Source: Hymenobacter plasmatis (lineage in GTDB: Bacteria > Bacteroidota > Bacteroidia > Cytophagales > Hymenobacteraceae). Taken from it: a stretch of 64,000 bases of DNA. The notes below the pieces were generated by a model. The model was not told the origin of the DNA. It searched no databases and saw only the letters and a program-made list of their open reading frames with translations. Where the stretch lies: NCBI RefSeq assembly GCF_020711255.1, contig NZ_JAJFAW010000009.1, positions 62,001 through 126,000 on the forward strand, in the 5' to 3' direction. This document shows, piece by piece, positions 1 to 7,738 of the stretch; position 1 is the first letter of the stretch, and each line of letters begins with the position of its first letter. Made by a program: the position numbers and the translations under genes.

Positions 1-175
1 ACGCCAGCTCCACCACGCCGGGGTTTTCGTGCAGGTACTTCAGGGCTTCTACTGCGCTGCCAAACCGCCCAACCAAGTGCAAAAAAGGCGTTTTTTCGAT
101 AAACGACGCGACCAGGCCCAGGGCCAGCGGTTCGTCGTCGACGGCGATGCATTTGAGGGGCGGCAGGCTGCTCAT
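1..175 (-). CDS. LytTR-type response regulator, N-terminal part (runs off window)
   Basis: Only the first 58 codons are inside the window. They read as a CheY-like receiver start: a hydrophobic strand CIAVDDEPLALGL carrying the acidic pair (VDDE), followed by a helix and FLHLVGRFGSAVEAL, the usual opening of LytR/AlgR regulators of Bacteroidota. The phospho-acceptor Asp and any LytTR DNA-binding domain lie outside. The ATG (complement of 173-175) overlaps the TGA of the upstream sensor kinase as ATGA, so the two are translationally coupled and form a two-component pair. The DNA-binding class is inferred from this pairing and not seen. Confidence 0.85.
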   Translation of the reverse strand, partial: MSSLPPLKCIAVDDEPLALGLVASFIEKTPFLHLVGRFGSAVEALKYLHENPGVVELA

Positions 176-1275
176 GCGACGTGTAAGGTTAAGTGAACCC
201 GAAACTCGTTGGTGGGCGTGTGGTCGTCAACCAGCAGGTTGAACTGGCCGGGATATAATAAATCGAGGCGGCGGCGGGTGTTGGCCAGCCCAATTCCGTT
301 GCTGCCCGACAAGTCGGTGGAGGGCAGCGTGAGGCGGGTGTTGCGCACTTCCAGCTCCACTACGTCGGGCGCGGGCTGGCGCAGGGCAATGTAAATGGAG
401 CTGGATTGCGTAGCGGCCACGCCGTGCTTGAAGGCGTTCTCGAGGAATGGCAGCAGCAGCATGGGCGCCACGGGCACGTCGCGCACGGGCTCGGGGCGCT
501 CGAAGGTGACGGTCACCCGGTCGTCGAGCCGTAGCTGCATCAGCGTGATGTAGTCCTGCACAAAAGCAATTTCCTGGCTCAACAAGGTGAAGCCGCCGGC
601 GGTGTCGTAGAGCACGTAGCGCATCATGCGCGAGAGCCGGTGAATGGCCGTGCGGGCCTGTTCGCCATCTAGCAGCGTGAGGGCGTAGATGTTGTTGAGG
701 GTATTGAAGAAGAAGTGCGGGTTGATTTGCGCCTTCAGCACCGACAGCTCGGAGCTAACCCGCTGCTGCTCCAGCATCTGGCGGATTTGAGCATCTTTCT
801 GCCACTTCTGCACCACCGTAGTGCTGGTGCTGATGCCCAGCACAAACATGGTGGTGAGCAGGCCCATGGTGTCGATGCGGGGGCCGTTGCGGCCCAGCCG
901 GGGCCGGCCCGCGGCGGCCCGAAACGCCTTGTCCATCAGCTCGGGCAGGTTTAGGGCCGACTCCAGAAACTTGCTAAAAAACAGCACCGCAACCGTGGTG
1001 CCCACCAGCGTCAGCACAAATAATTCGGTGCGCCCCTGAAACAGAAACCTGGGCACGCTCACCTTGGCGGTGAAGTAGAACGTAGCAATCCAGACGCAAA
1101 ACATCAACCCCTGCTTCAGCCAGAACTGCGGAGGCATGGTGAGCCGGCCCGTAAGGGGCTGAAACAACAAAAACGTGAGCCCGAACAGCCCCCACACCAG
1201 CACGTGAATCAGCGGGGTGAGGAAACGTCGGGGAGTGAGAACGGCCATAGGAAAGGAAAGAATCGAAGCAAACAT
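172..1275 (-). CDS. LytS/YehU-type sensor histidine kinase
   Basis: Four hydrophobic membrane segments in the first half are followed by a His_kinase (PF06580) domain with the phospho-His motif QINPHFFFNTLNNIYAL and a terminal ATPase domain with the N-box LLPFLENAFKHG and a glycine motif near GSNGIGLANTRRRL. There is no large periplasmic sensor domain, so sensing probably happens in or at the membrane. The ATG at 1275 is used here; a second in-frame ATG at 1248 is also plausible. The open frame continues upstream only through a TTG. The stop overlaps the start of the response regulator. Signal and target genes cannot be told from the sequence. Confidence 0.9.
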   Translation of the reverse strand: MFASILSFPMAVLTPRRFLTPLIHVLVWGLFGLTFLLFQPLTGRLTMPPQFWLKQGLMFCVWIATFYFTAKVSVPRFLFQGRTELFVLTLVGTTVAVLFFSKFLESALNLPELMDKAFRAAAGRPRLGRNGPRIDTMGLLTTMFVLGISTSTTVVQKWQKDAQIRQMLEQQRVSSELSVLKAQINPHFFFNTLNNIYALTLLDGEQARTAIHRLSRMMRYVLYDTAGGFTLLSQEIAFVQDYITLMQLRLDDRVTVTFERPEPVRDVPVAPMLLLPFLENAFKHGVAATQSSSIYIALRQPAPDVVELEVRNTRLTLPSTDLSGSNGIGLANTRRRLDLLYPGQFNLLVDDHTPTNEFRVHLTLHVA

Positions 1276-1367
1276 ACCAAAGGCCCGAATCCAACGCCCG
1301 GCCAAACCGACCGCAAGCGGTATTGTATCGACCGCGGGCAAGGTTTTACCGTTCAGCTCAACCCGCC

Positions 1368-1565
1368 ACTCCCCTCCTTACCAAGGAGGGGACGTTGCCG
1401 CGCCAGCGGCAACTGGGGTGGTTATGGGCGTTGAACATAAACTGAACACTGGGAAATAGCTTGGGACGGAAACCGCAGGCGCCTCGTTCGGGCATCGTTC
1501 AACGATTCAACCACCCCCGTCCGAACCTTCGGCTCGAACATCCCCTCCTTGCTAAGGAGGGGAGT
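1368..1565. repeat. Paired CCCCTCC-type inverted-repeat element, copy 1
   Basis: Both ends carry the short palindrome CTCCCCTCCTT-N4-AAGGAGGGGA, each followed inward by a second small hairpin (GTTGCCGC/GCGGCAAC on the left, GAACCTTCGGCTCGAAC on the right) and then GGGGTGGTT or its complement AACCACCCC. The two halves face each other. A second copy with the same layout lies at 37961-38126. This one fills most of the gap between the sensor kinase and the pullulanase gene and would add about 15 spurious codons to the pullulanase frame. Non-coding element of unknown function. Confidence 0.75.
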
Positions 1566-1593
1566 CCTACCGAGAAACCCCGAACTTGCGGCC

Positions 1594-3585
1594 ATGATTC
1601 GCCCGCTCCTGCTGCTTGTGCTACTTTTTGCCGCTCCCACCGCCCCGGCCCAGTCCCTCCCCGACTACGCGAAGTACCCTACCTACAATGGCCCCGACCT
1701 GGGCCTGACCTGGCGAGCCGGCCAGGCCACCCTCCGCGTGTGGGCCCCCACCGCCGAGGCCCTGCACCTGCGCCTCTACGCCGCGGGCACGGGCGGCGCG
1801 CCCCTCGCCGAGCATCTCATGCGCAAGGCCGAAGGCGGCACCTGGACCTGCACCCTGCCCGCCGGCACCATTGGCTTCTACTCGGTGCAGGCCACCATTA
1901 AGGGAAAGGCCATGGCCGAAGTGGCCGACCCCTACGCCCACGCTGTGGGCCTGAACGGGCAGCGCGGCGCCGTGCTCAATCCCGCCACCGCGCAGCCTCC
2001 GGGTTGGGCCGACGACCTGCGCCCGGCCCTGAAGCAGCCCACCGACATTGTGATTGGCGAAGTGCACGTGCGCGATTTGAGCATGCACCCGCAGTCGGGC
2101 ATCCGGGAGAAGGGGAAGTTTCTGGGCGTGGCCCAACTCGGCACCCGCGGCCCGAATGGCGTAACCACCGGCCTCGACCACCTCGTGGAGCTGGGCCTGA
2201 CCCACGTGCACCTGCTGCCCACCAACGACTTTGCCTCCATCGACGAAGCCGCGCCCGCCAGCGCCAACCGCTACAACTGGGGCTACGACCCGCTGAACTA
2301 CACCGTGCCCGAAGGCACCTACGCCACCGATGCCGCCGACCCGGCCGTGCGCATCCGCGAGCTGAAGCAGCTGGTGGGGAACCTCCACAGCCAGGGCTTG
2401 CGCGTGGTGCTCGATGTGGTATACAACCACACGTCCAACGCCGCCCGCAGCGCCTTCGAGCAGCTGGTACCCGGCTACTACTACCGCCACAACCCCGACG
2501 GCACCCTGAGCAACGCCACCGCCTGCGGTAACGAAGTGGCTTCGGAACGGCCCATGGTGCGCAAGCTCATCGTGGAATCGGTAGCGTACTGGGCCCGCGA
2601 ATACCACGCCGACGGCTTCCGCTTCGATCTGATGGGCGTGCTCGATATTGAAACCATGCGCGCCGTGCGCGTGGCCCTCGACCTGCAGGACCACAGCATT
2701 TTCGTGTACGGCGAGGGCTGGACCGCCGGCCCCTCGCCCCTGCCCGAAGCCCGCCGCGCCGTGAAAGCCAACATGCCAAAGCTGCCCCGCATCGCAGCCT
2801 TCGGCGACGAGCTGCGCGACGGCGTGAAAGGCCACTACGCCCGCCAATCGGAGCCGGGCTTTGCCAGCGGCCAGCCTGGGCTGGAGGAAAGCGTGAAGTT
2901 CGGCATCGTGGCCGCCACCCAGCACCCCCAGCTCAATTATGCCAAGGTGAACTACTCGAAAGCGCCTTGGGCCACCTCCCCGGCCCAGGCCATCAACTAC
3001 GTGGCCTGCCACGACGACCGGGTACTCTGGGACAAGCTCACCGTATCGAACCCCGGCGCTTCTGAAGCCGAGCTCATTAAGATGGATTTACTGAGCAACA
3101 CCATTGTATTCACCTCACAGGGCGTGCCGTTTTTGCCGGTGGGCGATGAGTTCTTACGCACCAAAGGCGGCTCACACAATTCTTATAATCAGCCAGATAG
3201 CGTCAACCAGCTCGACTGGGGCCGCAAGGCCAAGTACCAGGCGGTGTTTGAGTTCTACCGCCGCCTCATTGCCTTGCGCAGCGCCCACCCGGCCTTCCGC
3301 CTGCCCACCACAGAGCTCATTCAGGAGCACCTGGAATTTCTGCCCAACCTGCCCGCTGGCACCATTGCCTACCGCCTGAAAGACCACGCTGGCGGCGATA
3401 AATGGCAGAATATTGTGGTGCTGTTTAATGGCAACCGCACGGCAGTGAACATGCCCATTCCGGATGGAAAATACACGGTGGTGCTGCGCGGCGACCAGCT
3501 CAATGAAAAGGGCTTGGGCAAAGTGGAGCAAGCCGGCGCCGCCCTGCAGTTGCCCGCCAGCTCGGCAATGATTCTGGTGCAATAA
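1594..3585 (+). CDS. pulA: Secreted type I pullulanase (GH13)
   Basis: Hydrolyses alpha-1,6 branches in pullulan, glycogen or starch-derived dextrins. The mature protein follows a signal peptide (MIRPLLLLVLLFAAPTAPAQ), so it acts in the periplasm or outside. A CBM48/isoamylase-N-like domain (TLRVWAPTAEALHLRLY) precedes the GH13 barrel. All catalytic regions are present: the type I pullulanase signature YNWGYDPLNY, region I DVVYNH (Asp about 274), region II GFRFDLMG (nucleophile Asp about 345), region III VYGEGW (acid/base Glu about 374) and region IV ACHDD (Asp about 474). At 663 residues it has the usual length. The ATG at 1594 was chosen because the 15 upstream in-frame codons are encoded by an intergenic repeat and the signal peptide begins here. 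Monocistronic or loosely linked to pfkB. Confidence 0.95.
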   Translation: MIRPLLLLVLLFAAPTAPAQSLPDYAKYPTYNGPDLGLTWRAGQATLRVWAPTAEALHLRLYAAGTGGAPLAEHLMRKAEGGTWTCTLPAGTIGFYSVQATIKGKAMAEVADPYAHAVGLNGQRGAVLNPATAQPPGWADDLRPALKQPTDIVIGEVHVRDLSMHPQSGIREKGKFLGVAQLGTRGPNGVTTGLDHLVELGLTHVHLLPTNDFASIDEAAPASANRYNWGYDPLNYTVPEGTYATDAADPAVRIRELKQLVGNLHSQGLRVVLDVVYNHTSNAARSAFEQLVPGYYYRHNPDGTLSNATACGNEVASERPMVRKLIVESVAYWAREYHADGFRFDLMGVLDIETMRAVRVALDLQDHSIFVYGEGWTAGPSPLPEARRAVKANMPKLPRIAAFGDELRDGVKGHYARQSEPGFASGQPGLEESVKFGIVAATQHPQLNYAKVNYSKAPWATSPAQAINYVACHDDRVLWDKLTVSNPGASEAELIKMDLLSNTIVFTSQGVPFLPVGDEFLRTKGGSHNSYNQPDSVNQLDWGRKAKYQAVFEFYRRLIALRSAHPAFRLPTTELIQEHLEFLPNLPAGTIAYRLKDHAGGDKWQNIVVLFNGNRTAVNMPIPDGKYTVVLRGDQLNEKGLGKVEQAGAALQLPASSAMILVQ

Positions 3586-3859
3586 AGCTGCGACGCGAAG
3601 GAGCCGACAGCAGCGTGAGTAGCCGGTGAGCTGGAAAATTCTCCGGCACTCCGCGTCGTTCCAGATTGTTTGTGAGTGGAGCTTTCCAACGGTTTGCAGC
3701 TTGACCTTGATAACGATACCAGCACTGGACGAGGCCGGGGAAATGCGAATCGGCTGACCTGGTCGCGGATTCACAGCCTGGATGCGGGAAAAGACGGAAA
3801 AGCACATCAAATAACTCACGCCCTGCGTTATACCCAAAGCCTTATTATCAGCCTTCGCC

Positions 3860-4816
3860 ATGAAACATGTTGTCACCCTTACGCTCAGCCCGGCCATCGA
3901 CAAGAGCACCTCGGTGCCCCAGCTGGTGCCCGAGCAAAAGCTGCGCTGCGAGCAGCCCAAAGTAGAGCCCGGCGGCGGCGGCATCAACGTGGCCCGGGCC
4001 CTAAAGCGGCTTGGGCTTGATTCCCAGGCCGTGTTTGTGGCCGGTGGCCCTCCCGGCGAAGTCCTGAAGCAGCTGGTGGCGCGCGAAGGCATCGAGCAGC
4101 ACCCCGTACCCACCGAGGCCTGGACCCGCGAAAACTTCACCGTGGTGGATGCGTCGAACAACCAGCAGTACCGCTTCGGCATGCCCGGCACCGAGCTCAT
4201 TGCTTCGGAGCAGGCGCAGGTGCTGGCCACCCTGGCCGGCCTTAGCCCGGTGCCTGATGTGCTGGTGGCCAGCGGCAGCCTGCCGCCCGGCGTAGCCCCC
4301 GAATTTATGGGCGAAATTGCCCGGTGGGCCAGCAGCGTCGGGGCCAAGCTTATCGTCGACACGTCGGGCGAAGCCCTGCGGTGCGCGGTGCACGAAGGCG
4401 TGTTCCTGCTCAAGCCCAACCTGGGCGAGCTGGCCATGCTAGCCGGCACCGATGCGCTCGACAGTGAGTCGGCCGCGGCGGCGGCCCGGTCCATCGTGGA
4501 AGCCGGCAAGTGCGAAATCGTCGTGGTTTCGCTGGGCGCGGCGGGGGCCTGCTTCGTCACCCGCGAGGTAGAAGAGCACATTGCGGCCCCGGCCGTAAGG
4601 AAACGCAGCACTGTGGGTGCCGGCGACAGCATGGTGGCAGGCATGGTCTACGCGCTGTGCCAGGGCCGCCCGGTGCGCGAGGCCGTGCGCATGGGCGTGG
4701 CCTGCGGCTCGGCCGCAACTATGAACTCCGGCACGGAGCTGTTTCACGCCAGGGATGCCGCGCGCCTCTACGAGTGGCTGCTCCAGACCATGCCGCGGCT
4801 CGTGCCCGTGCATTGA
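3860..4816 (+). CDS. pfkB: 6-phosphofructokinase, PfkB (Pfk-2) type
   Basis: Ribokinase-family sugar kinase that phosphorylates fructose 6-phosphate in glycolysis. At 318 residues it follows E. coli Pfk-2 closely along its length: LTLSPAIDKST at the start, the substrate-binding GGGGINVARAL segment, SGSLPPGV, KPNLGELAML and the anion-hole/catalytic motif TVGAGDSMVAGM, whose Asp falls at residue 256 as in E. coli. Related tagatose-6-phosphate kinases share the fold, but the EPGGGGINVARA and VVVSLGAAGA stretches favour Pfk-2. It lies 274 bp after the pullulanase gene on the same strand and ends before a strong hairpin. The pairing suggests use of glucose from alpha-glucans, which is an inference. 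Confidence 0.9.
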   Translation: MKHVVTLTLSPAIDKSTSVPQLVPEQKLRCEQPKVEPGGGGINVARALKRLGLDSQAVFVAGGPPGEVLKQLVAREGIEQHPVPTEAWTRENFTVVDASNNQQYRFGMPGTELIASEQAQVLATLAGLSPVPDVLVASGSLPPGVAPEFMGEIARWASSVGAKLIVDTSGEALRCAVHEGVFLLKPNLGELAMLAGTDALDSESAAAAARSIVEAGKCEIVVVSLGAAGACFVTREVEEHIAAPAVRKRSTVGAGDSMVAGMVYALCQGRPVREAVRMGVACGSAATMNSGTELFHARDAARLYEWLLQTMPRLVPVH

Positions 4817-4844
4817 GCTAAAACCAATAGTTAACCAAATGAAA

Positions 4845-4878
4845 AAGAGCCTCATGCAGTGCGCTGCATGAGGCTCTT
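4845..4878 (-). terminator. Intrinsic terminator between convergent genes
   Basis: A 15-bp perfect stem (AAGAGCCTCATGCAG pairing with CTGCATGAGGCTCTT) with a 4-nt loop. Read on the minus strand it is followed by TTTTT, so it best serves the metalloprotease gene ending at 4969; it may also stop transcripts of pfkB. Confidence 0.85.
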
Positions 4879-4968
4879 AGTGAAGCGACTTGAATGAATT
4901 GGGCTGGAATTAAACGAGGCAAGCTGTCGGTTTCTTTTCCGCTTTGCCTGGCGCAGCTCAACCTTTCC

Positions 4969-7482
4969 CTAATCCATAAAATCCATGTTGGGCATGCCGA
5001 TGGGAGCCCCGGGCGGCATGTTCACGGCTGGCGGAGTCGTGAATTTACTCGGGTCGGCCTTGAAGCGGTCAATCTGCGACAAGCCAAACAACAGGTTGGC
5101 TTTTTGTGTCGGCTGGGCCCGTTTGGCTTGCGTTTGCATCCATTTCTGCAAGCCGTCCACTTCCAGCAGCGCCTGGCCGCGCACACTGGCCGCAGCGCGA
5201 TTATCGGCGGCTAGCTGCAGCAGGTATTTCAGGGTGAGGTTATTCACCACGGTTTGCAGGGCCCCGGCATAGCCGGTTTCGGGCCGGGCGCGCCAGGTAT
5301 GCGCCAGCAGCTGCTCCACTACCGGTCCGAAGCCGGGCTGCTTGCTGTCGCGGGCCTGGTACTCTATTAAGCGGGCGGCGCGCTCCGGATTCAGGATGGA
5401 TGCAATGGTGGGGCCGGCTGCCGCCTCGGCCGCGGCCAGTGGGTCAAACGTGGGCCCGGTAAAGCCGGAGAAGGTTTCCAGCGACCCCGGATACCCCGAG
5501 GGGCGGGGCGGAATCTTGGCAATCAATGCCTCCGGCAATTGCAGGGCGGCCGGGGTGATGGTGGCGAGCAGCGCATCCAAGGCCTGCTGCTGTGCGGCGG
5601 GCTCCACCATCTTGGTGGGTGCCTGGCCGTCGTTTTTGAGGGCGTGGGTGAAATACTGCCCGCCGATGGATTTGGCCACGGCTTCAATCTGGTAGCGCTG
5701 GAGCAGATAGATGGGCACCAGCACTTCCTCCAGGGTAGCCATGGGCGCGTTTGCCCGAATGGCTTTCTCCGAGAAGCCATCGAGCACGTGCCGCCGCACG
5801 GCCATCAGCTTGGTGAGCTGGGCCACGGGGTCGGCGCCTTCGTCCCACTGGTTGGCGGCCGGGTGCACGTAGCCGCCAATGTCGGGGATGAAGCGGAAGC
5901 CCTGCTGCAGGGTTTCCTTCATGATATTGTCGAGGGCCGTGTTTTCGTCGGTGCCCTTGGCAAATTCGGAGTAGCCCCACAGGATGGCGCGCTTGTCCCA
6001 GGAACCGATGCCGGTGGCGTAGGCATCCGACACATCGATGCGGCCATCGGGGTGCAGGCTGAACCGCGGAAACGGGTAGTCCATCACCGACGCCCGCTCC
6101 TTGGTGCTGGCCGTGAAGTTGTGATACAAGCCCAGGGTGTGGCCAATTTCGTGGGCCGACAGCTGCCGAATGCGCGCCAGGGCCAGCTGCTCCATTTGGT
6201 CGGTCACGGGTTTACCGTCTTCGTAGGGCTGCAGCAGGCCTTCGGCAATGAGGTAGTCCTGGCGGTGCCGGTCGGCACCGAGCGACACCACCCCTTTCAG
6301 GATTTCGCCCGTGCGCGGGTCGACGTAGGAGGCACCGTACGAGAAGGCCCGGGGGCTGCCCGAGCGGTTTATCCAGTTCACCACGTTGTACCGGATGTCC
6401 ATGGGGTCGGCCCCTTCCGGCAGCTCTTTCACCTGAAAGGCATTGGTGTAGCCGGCAGCCTCAAACGCCTGGTTCCACCACGAGCCGCCTTCAATCAGCG
6501 CCTTTTTGATAGCCGCCGGCGCGCCCCGGTCCACGTAGTACACAATGGGCTTCACGGCCTCGCTGGTGGCGGCTGTGGGGTCTTTCTTCTCCAGCCGGTG
6601 GCGAACGGTAAAGCGCTGCGCGAGGGGCTGATTGATAGGCGCGGAAAAATCGACGAAGCTGAACTGATTGAAACCCGAACGGGGGTCGAATTTGCGGGCC
6701 CGAAACTTGTTGTCGGGCAGCTCAATAAACGCCTGGTGCATCTGCACCGTCACCGCGCTGGGGTCCGGCGCCAAGGACTCGTCGTAGCCCCCACCGCTGG
6801 CCCCACCGGCGAAGGTTATCATGGCCTCGAACTCAGTGTTCTTGGGAAAGTTCCGGGTGTTTTCCAGGTACACGGCCGAGCGGGATTCGTCGAACCGGTA
6901 GCTCACCGACGGCTTGGCTCCGCCCGGGCTCATCAGGCCCGCGCCGGGGCCTTGGAACCCGCTGCTGCTCAGGCGCTCGCCAATTTTCTGGCTGTCGCGC
7001 ACCAGAAACGGGGTCAGGTCCAGCAGCACTTTGCTGCCCTCCGTGGCCACCGGCACAAAGCCCCAAATCACCGACTTGGCAAAGGCATTGTCGACGGCCC
7101 GCTGCTCATCGGTGTTGCCCGACGAGGCCCGGTAATCGAGGTTTGGCTCAATCAGCAGCACCTTGCCGCCCACCCGCACAAACTTGGCAATGGCCGAGGA
7201 GCTTTGCCCCCGCTCAATGCCATTGCCCACTCCGCTGGACAACGACCCGAAATACAAAAACTCCTCATTCAAGCGGCTTACTTCCAGCAGCACCTTGCCC
7301 GTCTTCGGGTCATAGTAAAAGGGGAAGTAGCCATCGAACTTCTGGAGGCCTTTGGTCATCGAGGCCAGCGAGGAGGCCGGTTGGGCCGCCGCTCCGGCCT
7401 TGGCAGCAGGCTTGGCCGCCTGGCCATAGCAGTCTGCACGCGAGGCCAGTACGCCGACCAATAAAAGGGTATAAATCTTCAT
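4969..7482 (-). CDS. Secreted DUF5117/DUF5118-type zinc metalloprotease
   Basis: A signal peptide (MKIYTLLLVGVLASRADCYGQ) is followed by the N-terminal DUF5118-like and DUF5117-like regions (KFDGYFPFYYDPKTGKVLLEV; later FNQFSFVDFSAPINQPLAQRF read in pieces) and a metzincin-like domain with the zinc motif HEIGHTLGLYHNF (first His about residue 444; three His ligands and the catalytic Glu present), then VMDYPFPRF, a Met-turn candidate. At 837 residues the length suits the family. Substrate unknown; these enzymes are common in Bacteroidota and often sit near transport or digestion loci. The start at 7482 was preferred to an upstream in-frame alternative (7512) because it begins the signal peptide. 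It follows GH115 after 256 bp and could be its own unit. Confidence 0.85.
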   Translation of the reverse strand: MKIYTLLLVGVLASRADCYGQAAKPAAKAGAAAQPASSLASMTKGLQKFDGYFPFYYDPKTGKVLLEVSRLNEEFLYFGSLSSGVGNGIERGQSSSAIAKFVRVGGKVLLIEPNLDYRASSGNTDEQRAVDNAFAKSVIWGFVPVATEGSKVLLDLTPFLVRDSQKIGERLSSSGFQGPGAGLMSPGGAKPSVSYRFDESRSAVYLENTRNFPKNTEFEAMITFAGGASGGGYDESLAPDPSAVTVQMHQAFIELPDNKFRARKFDPRSGFNQFSFVDFSAPINQPLAQRFTVRHRLEKKDPTAATSEAVKPIVYYVDRGAPAAIKKALIEGGSWWNQAFEAAGYTNAFQVKELPEGADPMDIRYNVVNWINRSGSPRAFSYGASYVDPRTGEILKGVVSLGADRHRQDYLIAEGLLQPYEDGKPVTDQMEQLALARIRQLSAHEIGHTLGLYHNFTASTKERASVMDYPFPRFSLHPDGRIDVSDAYATGIGSWDKRAILWGYSEFAKGTDENTALDNIMKETLQQGFRFIPDIGGYVHPAANQWDEGADPVAQLTKLMAVRRHVLDGFSEKAIRANAPMATLEEVLVPIYLLQRYQIEAVAKSIGGQYFTHALKNDGQAPTKMVEPAAQQQALDALLATITPAALQLPEALIAKIPPRPSGYPGSLETFSGFTGPTFDPLAAAEAAAGPTIASILNPERAARLIEYQARDSKQPGFGPVVEQLLAHTWRARPETGYAGALQTVVNNLTLKYLLQLAADNRAAASVRGQALLEVDGLQKWMQTQAKRAQPTQKANLLFGLSQIDRFKADPSKFTTPPAVNMPPGAPIGMPNMDFMD

Positions 7483-7738
7483 ATTACTTGGGCTATGCTG
7501 AGAATTGAGCAAAGCAAGGTTACGCCGCTTTCCCGGATAAAAGCAACGAACTGTCGAGCATATTATATAGTGCCGCTTGAAAGGTCAGAAAGCGCTTCTC
7601 GCCATTTCACCACGAGGCGGGACCGGGAGGCAGCTTTTCGGAAGCTGCGCTATGAATCAAGTGGCGCAGCAGAAATGCTTTAGACCGCTATTTCAGCAGC
7701 CGCTGGTTCCATAATTGGTCGGAGCCCCGTCATTAAAA

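Noticed and set aside
3586..3859. Short gene or riboswitch between pullulanase and pfkB genes
   Set aside because: The frames lack a plausible start and family features; no conserved riboswitch core could be recognised.
5539..7464. Long open frame on the plus strand opposite the metalloprotease gene
   Set aside because: GC-rich third positions keep the antisense frame open; the translation is His/Gly/Val-rich with no domain, while the minus strand has a full metzincin motif.
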